Source: Pseudomonadota bacterium (lineage in GTDB: Bacteria > Pseudomonadota > Alphaproteobacteria > Rhizobiales > Rhizobiaceae). Taken from it: a stretch of 7,893 nt of DNA. Location: the NCBI GenBank assembly GCA_023387715.1, contig JAEWHQ010000365.1, forward strand, positions 1 through 7,893. Direction: 5' to 3'. The notes below the pieces were generated by a model. That model saw only the letters and a list, made by a program, of their open reading frames with translations, had not been told where the DNA came from and did not search any database. Both the position numbers and the translations under genes were made by a program. Each line of letters opens with the position of its first letter. Position 1 is the stretch's first letter. This document shows, one piece after another, positions 1 to 6,803 of the stretch.

Positions 1-1175
1 GGATTGGCAATGGCACCGCAAATGGCGGCAGCGCGTGCCGGATCAGCGACAAGACGGTCAATCGCATCGGCCAAACCTTTGGCAACATCGTCAAAGCTTT
101 TATGGCCTTCGTCGGTTTCAATGCCGCCTTCAGGAATATAAATATTCTGCGGTGCGGTGCACATCTGACCGGAATAAAGTGACAGCGCAAAAGCCAGATT
201 ATCGGCCATGGCCTGGAAATTATCAGTGCCTGCAATGGTGATCGTGTTGATACCGGCTTCTTCAGTGAAAAGCTTAGCCTGAACAGCATTGCCACGCAGC
301 CAGTCACCAAAAGCATTGGAACCGGTATAGTCAATCAGCTTGATATCGCTGTGTGTTGCCAGCTTGTCGGCAATCGGTGCATCGGCACGATCAACGGCCA
401 AAAGAACGGCATCAGCTGGCAGACCTGCCTCAACAAAAACTTCGCGCAATGTTTTAACCGCAAGTGCCAATGGCAGTACAGCAGATGGATGCGGCTTGAT
501 GATCACCGGATTGCCGGTGGCAAGGCTTGCAAAAATACCCGGGAATGAATTCCACGTCGGAAATGTATTACAGCCGATAGCAAGTGAGAGACCGGAGGGA
601 ATCAGTGTCCAGTGTTTTTCAAGACGTAAAGGTGCCTGTTTGCCTTGTGGCTTTTCCCAGATAGCCTGTGCCGGAAAGCGCTGCATTTCTGCCCAGGCAG
701 CGGCAACGGCTTCTAAGGCACGGTCTTGTGCATGCGGGCCACCGGCCTGAAAAGCCATCGGAAATGCCTGTCCGGTGGTGTTCATCACCGCATTGCCCAT
801 CAGGAAGCTTTGTGCGTTTAAACGTGCTAAAGTTTCAAGCAGCGCACCGATGCGGGTTTTCACATCAGAAGCGGCAAAAGCATCGGCAATCTTATTGGCT
901 GCATCAATCAATGCCTGTGGTTCTGCGGCCGGATAAGTGATTCCCAATGCGTCGCCATAAGGAGAAATTTCAGCGCCGACACGGGCAGTTTCCGGGTGAC
1001 CGGCAATGTCGAAAGGCTTATTGAGAAGTGCCTGATAGCTTGCTAATCCGTCGTCACGGGCAGTTTCACCATAGATCTTGCCTGACGGGACTTCCGGATA
1101 TGGTGTCCAGAACTCACGGGCTAACAGTGCTGCACCAGCAGCATTGAGTGTCGGTAAATGGCGATCCCAAAACAT
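1..1175 (-). CDS. paaN: Phenylacetic acid degradation protein PaaN, aldehyde dehydrogenase superfamily (3' end off the window)
   Basis: A minus-strand frame is open from an ATG at 1175 to the left edge, giving 391 codons with no stop. Full PaaN proteins are about 550 residues, so roughly 160 C-terminal residues are missing. The N-terminus (MFWDRHLPTLNAA, then EFWTPYPEVPSGKIYGE) is typical of PaaN. Aldehyde dehydrogenase hallmarks are visible: cofactor-site TGSNAFG at about 284-290, the glutamate region FTEEAG at 303-308, and the nucleophile in SGQMCTAPQN with Cys339. The catalytic machinery therefore looks intact. There is no hydratase domain in the visible part, unlike PaaZ. The start is supported by a GAGGAGGAA Shine-Dalgarno about 12 bases upstream. 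The gene is divergent from paaG and shares its regulatory region. The exact reaction of PaaN is not firmly established; a role in oxidising the ring-opened aldehyde or a related aldehyde is inferred from family and context. Confidence 0.9.
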   Translation of the reverse strand, partial: MFWDRHLPTLNAAGAALLAREFWTPYPEVPSGKIYGETARDDGLASYQALLNKPFDIAGHPETARVGAEISPYGDALGITYPAAEPQALIDAANKIADAFAASDVKTRIGALLETLARLNAQSFLMGNAVMNTTGQAFPMAFQAGGPHAQDRALEAVAAAWAEMQRFPAQAIWEKPQGKQAPLRLEKHWTLIPSGLSLAIGCNTFPTWNSFPGIFASLATGNPVIIKPHPSAVLPLALAVKTLREVFVEAGLPADAVLLAVDRADAPIADKLATHSDIKLIDYTGSNAFGDWLRGNAVQAKLFTEEAGINTITIAGTDNFQAMADNLAFALSLYSGQMCTAPQNIYIPEGGIETDEGHKSFDDVAKGLADAIDRLVADPARAAAICGAIAN

Positions 1176-1187
1176 CGTGAAAACGTT

Positions 1188-1194
1188 CCTCCTC
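1188..1194 (-). promoter_or_regulatory. Shine-Dalgarno of paaN
   Basis: The minus strand reads GAGGAGG here, complementary to the 16S rRNA 3' end. The spacer to the ATG at 1175 is about 12 bases, slightly long. No other in-frame start codon lies between this site and 1175, so it fixes the paaN start. Confidence 0.6.
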
Positions 1195-1206
1195 GTTCTT
1201 CATATT

Positions 1207-1235
1207 ATTATTGACCGGCCGGTCAGTTTATGCAA
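1207..1235 (-). promoter_or_regulatory. Candidate sigma-70-type promoter of paaN, overlapping the operator
   Basis: On the minus strand TTGCAT (1230-1235) can serve as a -35 box. After a 17-base spacer comes AATAAT (1207-1212), inside an AT-rich AATAATAATAT run that offers several shifted -10 options. The palindrome fills nearly all of the spacer, the expected arrangement for a repressor that blocks RNA polymerase. Matches are moderate, so positions are approximate. For the plus-strand paaG promoter I see only weak candidates: TTGACC at 1211-1216 without a good -10, and TATCAT at 1259-1264 without a good -35. Confidence 0.35.
1212..1225. promoter_or_regulatory. Perfect 14-bp palindrome, putative TetR/PaaR operator
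   Basis: TGACCGGCCGGTCA equals its own reverse complement. It sits in the 107-bp gap between divergent paaN and paaG, where one site could control both genes. The ACCG...CGGT core resembles operators of TetR-family regulators of CoA-thioester catabolism, including PaaR-type repressors (family knowledge). A TetR gene lies at 4014-4613 in the same locus. I saw no second full copy in the window. That this TetR binds here is inference. Confidence 0.7.
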
Positions 1236-1248
1236 CAAAAAAAAGAGG

Positions 1249-1269
1249 GCTCCACAAATATCATGGAGC
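1249..1269 (+). other. Small hairpin beside the paaG ribosome-binding site
   Basis: GCTCC (1249-1253) can pair with GGAGC (1265-1269) across an 11-base AT-rich loop. The right arm ends directly against the AGGGAG Shine-Dalgarno (1270-1275) of paaG. The stem is only 5 bp, so it may be chance. If transcribed, it would lie in the paaG leader. Confidence 0.25.
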
Positions 1270-1282
1270 AGGGAGTTGAAAT

Positions 1283-2071
1283 ATGTCGGATACGGTTCTT
1301 GTAGAGCTGGCTGATGGCGTTCTGTCTTTGACGTTGAACCGCCCTGAAAAGCTGAACTCATTTAACGAAGAAATGCACATGGCGCTGCGCGCCGGCATCC
1401 AGCGTGCGCATGATGATGTGACTGTTCGTGCAGTGCTGATTACAGGTTCGGGACGTGGTTTTTGCGCCGGACAGGATTTAGGCGATCGCGATCCGCGTAA
1501 AGGAACGCCAGCGCCGGATTTGGGCAATGCGCTCGAAACTTTTTACAATCCGACATTGCGTTTGATCCGTGCTTTGAACAAGCCGGTTATTTGCGCTGTG
1601 AATGGTGTGGCAGCCGGTGCAGGCGCGAATATTGCCATTGCATGCGATATTGTTTTTGCCGCAAAATCTGCCCGTTTTATTCAGGCCTTTTCCAAAATCG
1701 GGCTTATTCCCGATGCTGGCGGTACATTTAATCTTACCCGTATTTTGGGTGAGCCGCGCGCCAAGGCATTGACCATGTTAGCGGAGCCATTATCAGCAGA
1801 AGATGCAGCTTCTTGGGGGCTGATCTGGAAGGCTGTTGATGATGAAACATTGCTTGATGAAGCATTGGCGACAGCTCGCAAACTTGCCAAGGGTGCGACT
1901 TTCGGCCTTGGTTTGACCAAGCAGCTTATTCAGGCGTCTGCGAGTAATTCTTTGGATCAGCAGTTGGATCTGGAACGGGATGCCCAGCAAAAAGCCGGTA
2001 AAAGCGCTGACTATGCTGAAGGTGTCACGGCGTTTTTGGAAAAACGTGCCGCGGAGTTTAAGGGCAAATGA
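1283..2071 (+). CDS. paaG: 2-(1,2-epoxy-1,2-dihydrophenyl)acetyl-CoA isomerase PaaG
   Basis: This 262-residue crotonase-fold protein has the same length as E. coli PaaG and close similarity along its whole length. PaaG converts the ring-1,2-epoxide of phenylacetyl-CoA to the seven-membered oxepin-CoA, the step before ring opening, and is cytoplasmic. Signatures seen: N-terminal LTLNRPEKLNSFN (about 17-29), oxyanion-hole segment GRGFCAGQDL (57-66), FYNP (87-90), KPVICAVNGVAAGAGA (100-115) and the acid-bearing IPDAGGT with Asp144 at the usual catalytic position. The RADYxEGVxAF-type C-terminus (SADYAEGVTAF) is also characteristic. The start has an AGGGAG Shine-Dalgarno at 1270-1275 with 7 bases spacing. 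It is the first gene of the plus-strand operon and overlaps paaI. A generic enoyl-CoA hydratase is less likely given the PaaG-specific motifs and neighbours. Confidence 0.95.
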   Translation: MSDTVLVELADGVLSLTLNRPEKLNSFNEEMHMALRAGIQRAHDDVTVRAVLITGSGRGFCAGQDLGDRDPRKGTPAPDLGNALETFYNPTLRLIRALNKPVICAVNGVAAGAGANIAIACDIVFAAKSARFIQAFSKIGLIPDAGGTFNLTRILGEPRAKALTMLAEPLSAEDAASWGLIWKAVDDETLLDEALATARKLAKGATFGLGLTKQLIQASASNSLDQQLDLERDAQQKAGKSADYAEGVTAFLEKRAAEFKGK

Positions 2072-2511
2072 AAAAAGTTGCAGATATGACCCCGCAGGAA
2101 CTGGCCGAAGCCTCCGCACAAGCCATGTGGGCAGGCGATAAAGCCAGCCAGAATTTGGGCATGGAGCTTGTCAGTGTTGCGCCGGGCGCAGCGAGTGTTG
2201 CGATGACACTCACCGAAACCATGTCGAACGGACATGGCAATTGTCACGGTGGTTTTATTTTTACACTTGCCGACAGCGCTTTTGCGTTTGCTTGCAACAG
2301 CTATAATCAGCTGGTTGTGGCGCAAAGCTGTTCGGTCAGTTTTATCAATCCGGGAAAAATCGGGGATCGGTTAACAGCCGTTGCGCGTGAAGTCTCCCGA
2401 CGCGGCCGCTCAGGCATCTATGATATTCGGGTTTCCAATCAGGATGGTGAGCATATTGCAGAATTTCGCGGTTTGTCGCGCAGCGTTAAAGGAACGCATG
2501 TGCCTGAGTGA
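2068..2511 (+). CDS. paaI: Phenylacetyl-CoA-pathway thioesterase PaaI (hotdog fold)
   Basis: The 147-residue protein is a typical hotdog-fold acyl-CoA thioesterase. PaaI hydrolyses ring-hydroxylated or otherwise stalled phenylacetyl-CoA derivatives, recovering CoA when the pathway blocks. The signature is clear: NGHGNCHGGFIFTLADSAFAFACNS around residues 54-78 is nearly the PaaI motif, with the catalytic acid in LAD (Asp69) and the HGG oxyanion segment (60-62). The ATG overlaps the paaG stop as ATGA, so translation is probably coupled. A weak AGGG lies just upstream. SFINPGK (91-97) is another family hallmark. Length matches E. coli PaaI (about 140). It can also be called paaD in older nomenclature. 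Confidence 0.93.
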   Translation: MKKVADMTPQELAEASAQAMWAGDKASQNLGMELVSVAPGAASVAMTLTETMSNGHGNCHGGFIFTLADSAFAFACNSYNQLVVAQSCSVSFINPGKIGDRLTAVAREVSRRGRSGIYDIRVSNQDGEHIAEFRGLSRSVKGTHVPE

Positions 2512-2571
2512 ATGTCTTTGACGTGACACTCATCTGATACCGCATCAAGTTATTACCCTAGGGAGGTTATT

Positions 2572-3882
2572 ATGACAGCGATGGCACCGGATCCCAAGAT
2601 CCTTGACCCTATTGAAACTGCATCACGCGATGAAATCGAAGCGTTGCAGTTCCATCGCATGAAGCGTTCATTGAAGCATTGCTATGAAAATTCCCCGTTC
2701 TACCGCAAGCGTTTTATCGAAGCTGATGTGCATCCGGAAGAGTTGAAAACACTCTCCGACATTTCCAAATTTCCGTTTACCTATAAGCAGGACCTGCGCG
2801 ACACTTATCCGTTTGGCATGTTTGCTGTGCCACAAAACAAAATTGTGCGTATTCACGGTTCATCCGGCACAACCGGCAAGCCGACTGTTGTCGGTTATTC
2901 GCAGTCCGACATTGATAACTGGGCAAATTTGATTGCCCGTTCCATTCGTGCCGGCGGCGGCCGTTCCGGTGATATGCTGCATAATGCTTATGGTTATGGT
3001 CTGTTTACCGGTGGTATCGGCGCGCATTACGGTGCGGAGCGCTTAGGCTGTACGGTTATTCCGATGTCCGGCGGACAGACCGAGCGTCAGGTAACCCTGA
3101 TCAATGACTTCCGCCCGCGCATTATCATGGTGACACCGAGCTATATGCTCTCCATTCTTGATGAATTCCGCCGTCAGGGTCTTGATCCGCGTAAGAGCTC
3201 GTTGGAAATCGGTATTTTCGGTGCAGAACCATGGACAAATTCCATGCGTGAAGAAATCGAAGATGCATTCAACATGCATGCGGTTGACATTTATGGCCTT
3301 TCCGAAGTGATGGGGCCGGGTGTTGCGATGGAATGTGTGGAAACCAAAGATGGTTTGCATGTTTGGGAAGATCATTTCTATCCGGAAATTATCGATCCGG
3401 TGACTGGTGAAGTGCTGCCTGATGGTCAGGTTGGTGAATTGGTATTCACCACGCTTACCAAAGAAGCACTGCCGATGGTTCGTTACCGCACCCGCGATTT
3501 GACCCGCATTTTGCCAGGCACCGCCCGCTCAATGCGCCGCATTGAAAAAATTACCGGCCGTAGCGATGATATGATTATCCTGCGCGGGGTGAACGTGTTC
3601 CCGACCCAGATCGAAGAACAGGTTCTTAAATGCTCTGGTCTTGCACCGCATTTCCAGATCCAGCTGACCCGTACAGGTCGTATGGATTGCATGACCGTTC
3701 ATGTGGAATGCACAACCGATATGACAGATGAGAATGCACGTGCTAAATCAGCTCGTGAATTGTCACATCATATTAAAAGCGTTGTTGGTGTTTCGGCACA
3801 AGTGGTCGTTAAAGACCCGAATTCAATGGTGCGCTCTGAAGGCAAAGCAAAGCGCGTTGTGGATGACCGCCCTGTTGAATAA
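2572..3882 (+). CDS. paaK: Phenylacetate-CoA ligase PaaK
   Basis: A 436-residue ANL-superfamily adenylate-forming enzyme, essentially the same size as E. coli PaaK (437). It activates phenylacetate with ATP and CoA to phenylacetyl-CoA, the committed entry step and the source of the pathway inducer. Motifs in order: ATP-binding loop HGSSGTTGKPT (95-105), AYGYGLFTGG (139-148), IFGAEPW (215-221), IYGLSEVMGPGVAMEC (240-255), RYRTRDLT (304-311), the hinge GRSDDMIILRGVNVFP (329-344) and the C-terminal SEGKAKRV (422-429), whose first lysine (Lys425) matches the adenylation lysine. The start is well supported by GGGAGG with 6 or fewer bases of AT-rich spacer. It lies 60 bp after paaI; I see no convincing promoter in that gap, so it is probably the third gene of the paaG-paaI operon. 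A hairpin terminator follows. Confidence 0.96.
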   Translation: MTAMAPDPKILDPIETASRDEIEALQFHRMKRSLKHCYENSPFYRKRFIEADVHPEELKTLSDISKFPFTYKQDLRDTYPFGMFAVPQNKIVRIHGSSGTTGKPTVVGYSQSDIDNWANLIARSIRAGGGRSGDMLHNAYGYGLFTGGIGAHYGAERLGCTVIPMSGGQTERQVTLINDFRPRIIMVTPSYMLSILDEFRRQGLDPRKSSLEIGIFGAEPWTNSMREEIEDAFNMHAVDIYGLSEVMGPGVAMECVETKDGLHVWEDHFYPEIIDPVTGEVLPDGQVGELVFTTLTKEALPMVRYRTRDLTRILPGTARSMRRIEKITGRSDDMIILRGVNVFPTQIEEQVLKCSGLAPHFQIQLTRTGRMDCMTVHVECTTDMTDENARAKSARELSHHIKSVVGVSAQVVVKDPNSMVRSEGKAKRVVDDRPVE

Positions 3883-3945
3883 TGATCCCGATAATTTGGT
3901 CAAGTCAACTTGGCTAATTTGATATGAAAAGTTAATAATCGCATC

Positions 3946-3974
3946 AGGGGGCACTTTTAGCCCCCTTATCTTTT
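3946..3974 (+). terminator. Rho-independent-type terminator after paaK
   Basis: AGGGGGC (3946-3952) pairs with GCCCCCT (3960-3966), giving a 7-bp GC-rich stem with a 7-base loop, followed by TATCTTTT. The T tract is interrupted, so termination may be partial, allowing some read-through into tetR. It lies 63 bases after the paaK stop. Confidence 0.65.
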
Positions 3975-4013
3975 GCTGATGAAGCACGTTACTATAAGAA
4001 TAAGGGGGGCAAT

Positions 4014-4613
4014 ATGTCTCGTACCAGAGCCACAGATTTTGAAGAAAAACAACGTGGTTTACTGATGAGCGCCGCGGAGGTTTTTGCAGAAGCGGGGATG
4101 GAAAAAGCATCCATGTCACTGATTGCAAAACATGCTAGTGTATCCAAGTCTTTGCTTTATCATTATTACCCAAGCAAAGAAGAATTGATTTTTGCTATCA
4201 TCTCCACCCATCTGGAAGACCTTGTCGCAGCGATTGAAGAGGCTGATGATGAGAGCTTGCCACCGCAAAAACGTCTGCGCCAATTGGTCGGCACTGTGCT
4301 TGAATGCTATAAGGGAGCGGATAACGCCCATAAAGTGCAGCTGAATGCGGCATGGGCTTTGCCGGATGATAAACGCCAGCAGATTTATACGATTGAGCGC
4401 GGTATTGTTAAGCGGTTTTCGAGAGTTTTGCGCGAAATTAACCCTGATCTGGACAATGCCGAGCGCCCGCTGCTTACTCCCGTTACCATGTCGCTTTTTG
4501 GCATGATCAACTGGGTTTATATGTGGTTCAAAGACGGCGGCAAGATCACGCGTGAAGATTATGCCGATGTGGCGACAACGCTGATTTTGGAAGGTATCAA
4601 AGCCGTCCGTTAA
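4014..4613 (+). CDS. TetR/AcrR-family transcriptional regulator, probable PaaR-type repressor of the paa genes
   Basis: A 199-residue protein, a normal TetR-family length. The N-terminal DNA-binding domain is clear: AAEVFAEAGMEKASMSLIAKHASVSKSLLYHYYPSKEEL spans about residues 20-58, with the helix-turn-helix in the second half and the family-typical YHYYxSKEEL. The C-terminal ~140 residues form the variable ligand-binding/dimer domain, with a late tryptophan-rich segment (INWVYMWF). The start is set by AAGGGGGG 4 bases before ATG. It follows paaK by 131 bp past a terminator, so it probably has its own weak promoter or receives read-through. Position inside the locus and a TetR-like palindrome between paaN and paaG suggest it represses paa genes; release by phenylacetyl-CoA is known for PaaR proteins elsewhere and is inferred here. 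No copy of the palindrome lies in front of the gene itself. E. coli uses the unrelated PaaX instead. Confidence 0.85.
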   Translation: MSRTRATDFEEKQRGLLMSAAEVFAEAGMEKASMSLIAKHASVSKSLLYHYYPSKEELIFAIISTHLEDLVAAIEEADDESLPPQKRLRQLVGTVLECYKGADNAHKVQLNAAWALPDDKRQQIYTIERGIVKRFSRVLREINPDLDNAERPLLTPVTMSLFGMINWVYMWFKDGGKITREDYADVATTLILEGIKAVR

Positions 4614-4635
4614 TTTTTTTATCTGGCTGAATGGT

Positions 4636-4673
4636 AAAAGCGGAGCGCTTGTGGGAGGCGCTCCGCTTTTTTT
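4636..4673. terminator. Bidirectional terminator between convergent tetR and paaZ
   Basis: GCGGAGCGC (4640-4648) pairs perfectly with GCGCTCCGC (4658-4666) across a 9-base loop. The stem is flanked by AAAA on the left (4636-4639) and seven T residues on the right (4667-4673). On the plus strand it ends tetR with a full U tract. On the minus strand the same hairpin starts 12 bases after the paaZ stop codon and is followed by TTTT. One element thus serves both converging units. Confidence 0.88.
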
Positions 4674-4677
4674 GCTG

Positions 4678-6750
4678 TTATGCAGGTGTTGCGGCCAGCG
4701 GCCATGTTTTGGCAACCATGGTGAGAACATCATATTGCGCAACAACGTCATCACGTTGATTGGTGACGCGGCAATCCCAGCGCACTTCGCCATGCTGGCT
4801 GTTCATGCGTGGATTGATTTGCTTACAGGTGAGGCGCACCTGCAATGTGTCACCGAAATAAACCGGCACGAGGAAACGCAGATTATCCACGCCGTAATTG
4901 GCAAGAACCGGCCCTGCATCAGGATGGACGAAAAGCCCGGCCGCAAAGCTTGCAATCAGATAGCCGTGTGCCACGCGCTCATCAAAGAACGGATTGGCTT
5001 TGGCGGCTTCACTATCCATATGCGCATAGAAAGTATCACCGGTGAAATGAGCAAAATGCTCAACATCTTCCAAAGTGATGGTGCGTTTTTCAGTAACCAG
5101 CTGATCGCCGATTTTAAGCTCTGCCAATGATTTGCGGAACGGATGTTCGCCCTGATAGCTTGGTGCGCCTTCAATCCAGCGTCCGGTGACAGCTGATAGC
5201 AGGGTAGGAGAGCCCTGAATAGCGGTGCGCTGCATGAAATGTTTGACGCCACGAATGCCGCCCATTTCTTCGCCACCGCCTGCACGACCCGGCCCGCCAT
5301 GAATAAGACCGGCAAGCGGTGAACCATGGCCGGTGGATGATTTGGCAGTATCACGATTGCCAATCATCACACGGCCATGCCACGCAGCGACACCGAGAAC
5401 GGCTTTCTCGGCAGTCTTGGGATCATTGGTGAAAACGGATGAAACGAGCGAGCCTTTACCTTTTCGAGCAAGCGCGATGGCTTCATCAAGATCATCATAA
5501 GCCATAACAGTTGAAACAGGGCCAAAGGCTTCCACATCGTGGATGGCTTCTGCTTCAAACGGCTTGTCAGCATAAAGCAGAACCGGATTGAGGAAGGCGC
5601 CTTTTTCCGGGTCACCAGAAGTAACATTGACCTGATCCGGACTGCCCGCAACGATGCTGGCACCTTTTTGCAGTTCAATAATGCGTTCACGCACTTCCAC
5701 ACGCTGATCAAGGCTTGCCAGTGCGCCCATGCGGGTGGTTTCTGCGCCAGGCAAACCAACAGCGGTTTTGCCCAGACGCTCACGCAGCGCATCAATCAAT
5801 GCATCAACTTGCGCACGCGGGGCGATAACACGGCGAATGGCGGTGCATTTCTGCCCTGCCTTCGAGGTCATTTCGCGTGCGACTTCCTTGACGAAAAGAT
5901 CAAATTCCGTTGTGCCGGCAACTGCATCTTCGCCCAAAATCGAGGCGTTCAGACTGTCGGCTTCCATGGTGAAGCGGGTGGAATTTGCAACAATTGCCGG
6001 ATGGTTTTTCAACATACGGCCAACCTTGGCCGAACCTGTGAACGTTACCGCATCCTGTTCGGTGACATGGTCAAGCATATTGCCGACCGAACCACAGATC
6101 AGCTGCAAAGCACCTTCCGGCAGAATACCGCTTTCGATAATGCGGCGTACCATCAGCTCGGTCAGATAGGCGGTCTGGCTGGCAGGTTTAACAATGCAAG
6201 GCACACCGGCAATGAGCGTTGGTGCGATTTTTTCCAACATGCCCCAGATCGGGAAGTTGTAAGCATTGATATGGACGGCCACGCCTTGAAGCGGGGTGAG
6301 AATATGCTGGCCTAAAAAGCTGCCATCGCGTGAAAGCGGCTCAATATCACCTTCGGTGAGCACGCGGGTGTTTGGCAGTTCACGGCGACCCTTTGATGAG
6401 AAGGTCAGCATCGTGCCGATACCGCCTTCAATATCGACCCAGGCGTCAGGGCGAGTGGCACCGGTATGCAGGCTTTCAGTGTAGAACTCTTCTTTTTGCG
6501 TCATCAGCAGCTGGCCAAGTTCCTTGAGCAGCTGGGCGCGTTCGTGGAAGGTCATTGCTTGTAGTTTTGGTGCAGCAACTTTGCGGCCATAATCCAAAAC
6601 ATCGGCAAAATTAATGCCGGTTGAATCGATCTGTGCAACCGGTGCGCCTGTTGCGGCATCGAGAAGTGTCTGACCTTCTTTGGTGCCTGCGACCCAGCTG
6701 CCATAGACATAGCTTTCAAGGCGGCGAGGCTGAACAGCCGTATTGCTCAT
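4678..6750 (-). CDS. paaZ: Bifunctional oxepin-CoA hydrolase / 3-oxo-5,6-dehydrosuberyl-CoA semialdehyde dehydrogenase PaaZ
   Basis: A 690-residue fusion, close to E. coli PaaZ (681) and similar throughout. The C-terminal MaoC-like domain (about 535-685) hydrolytically opens oxepin-CoA; the N-terminal aldehyde dehydrogenase domain (about 10-520) oxidises the resulting semialdehyde with NADP+. Seen: SHTGATRPDAWVDIEGG-like block (93-110), INAYNFP (161-167), TFTGSAKVG (236-244), FTMEADSLN with general base Glu263, AGQKCTAIRR with nucleophile Cys302, HGGPGRAGGGEEMGG (484-498), and the hydratase dyad in FTGDTFYAHMD with Asp572 and His577. Both active sites look intact. I chose the ATG at 6750 because GGAAGG lies 7 bases upstream; an in-frame ATG 8 codons earlier (6774) has no comparable ribosome-binding site, and longer extensions run into the preceding gene. 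It is last in the minus-strand operon, 53 bp after the PF05138 gene. Confidence 0.95.
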   Translation of the reverse strand: MSNTAVQPRRLESYVYGSWVAGTKEGQTLLDAATGAPVAQIDSTGINFADVLDYGRKVAAPKLQAMTFHERAQLLKELGQLLMTQKEEFYTESLHTGATRPDAWVDIEGGIGTMLTFSSKGRRELPNTRVLTEGDIEPLSRDGSFLGQHILTPLQGVAVHINAYNFPIWGMLEKIAPTLIAGVPCIVKPASQTAYLTELMVRRIIESGILPEGALQLICGSVGNMLDHVTEQDAVTFTGSAKVGRMLKNHPAIVANSTRFTMEADSLNASILGEDAVAGTTEFDLFVKEVAREMTSKAGQKCTAIRRVIAPRAQVDALIDALRERLGKTAVGLPGAETTRMGALASLDQRVEVRERIIELQKGASIVAGSPDQVNVTSGDPEKGAFLNPVLLYADKPFEAEAIHDVEAFGPVSTVMAYDDLDEAIALARKGKGSLVSSVFTNDPKTAEKAVLGVAAWHGRVMIGNRDTAKSSTGHGSPLAGLIHGGPGRAGGGEEMGGIRGVKHFMQRTAIQGSPTLLSAVTGRWIEGAPSYQGEHPFRKSLAELKIGDQLVTEKRTITLEDVEHFAHFTGDTFYAHMDSEAAKANPFFDERVAHGYLIASFAAGLFVHPDAGPVLANYGVDNLRFLVPVYFGDTLQVRLTCKQINPRMNSQHGEVRWDCRVTNQRDDVVAQYDVLTMVAKTWPLAATPA

Positions 6751-6756
6751 TCCATT

Positions 6757-6763
6757 TCCTTCC
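6757..6763 (-). promoter_or_regulatory. Shine-Dalgarno deciding the paaZ start
   Basis: The minus strand reads GGAAGGA, ending about 6 bases before the ATG at 6750. This favours the start giving MSNTAVQ over the upstream in-frame ATG (6774), which is preceded only by a C-rich stretch. Confidence 0.65.
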
Positions 6764-6781
6764 AAATTCTTCATGGGGGCG

Positions 6782-6800
6782 GGGCGCTGTGAAAGCGCCC
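6782..6800 (-). other. Intercistronic stem-loop between the PF05138 gene and paaZ
   Basis: GGGCGCT and AGCGCCC form a perfect 7-bp stem with a 5-base loop (TTCAC on the minus strand). No T run follows, so it does not look like a terminator. It begins right after tandem stop codons (TGA TAA, 6801-6806) and lies about 19 bases before the paaZ Shine-Dalgarno. It could stabilise or punctuate the message between the two genes, which is inference. Confidence 0.5.
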
Positions 6801-6803
6801 TTA

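Noticed and set aside
340..750. Plus-strand open frames of 65-136 codons inside paaN
   Set aside because: They are antisense to the continuous paaN frame, which carries clear aldehyde dehydrogenase motifs.
2512..2571. Separate promoter for paaK (TTGACG at 2518-2523)
   Set aside because: No acceptable -10 box lies at normal spacing, and the short gap fits a continuing operon.
3901..3912. CAAGTCAACTTG inverted repeat after paaK as a terminator or operator
   Set aside because: The arms are 4-5 bp with a 2-4 base loop, without a U tract or resemblance to the 1212-1225 palindrome; likely chance.
4116..4793. Minus-strand open frame of 225 codons across tetR and the end of paaZ
   Set aside because: It runs antisense through tetR and through the bidirectional terminator; the composition looks like a shadow frame.
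5539..6315. Plus-strand open frame of 258 codons inside paaZ
   Set aside because: It is antisense to a clear, fully conserved paaZ frame, its product shows no recognisable family, and it has no convincing ribosome-binding site.
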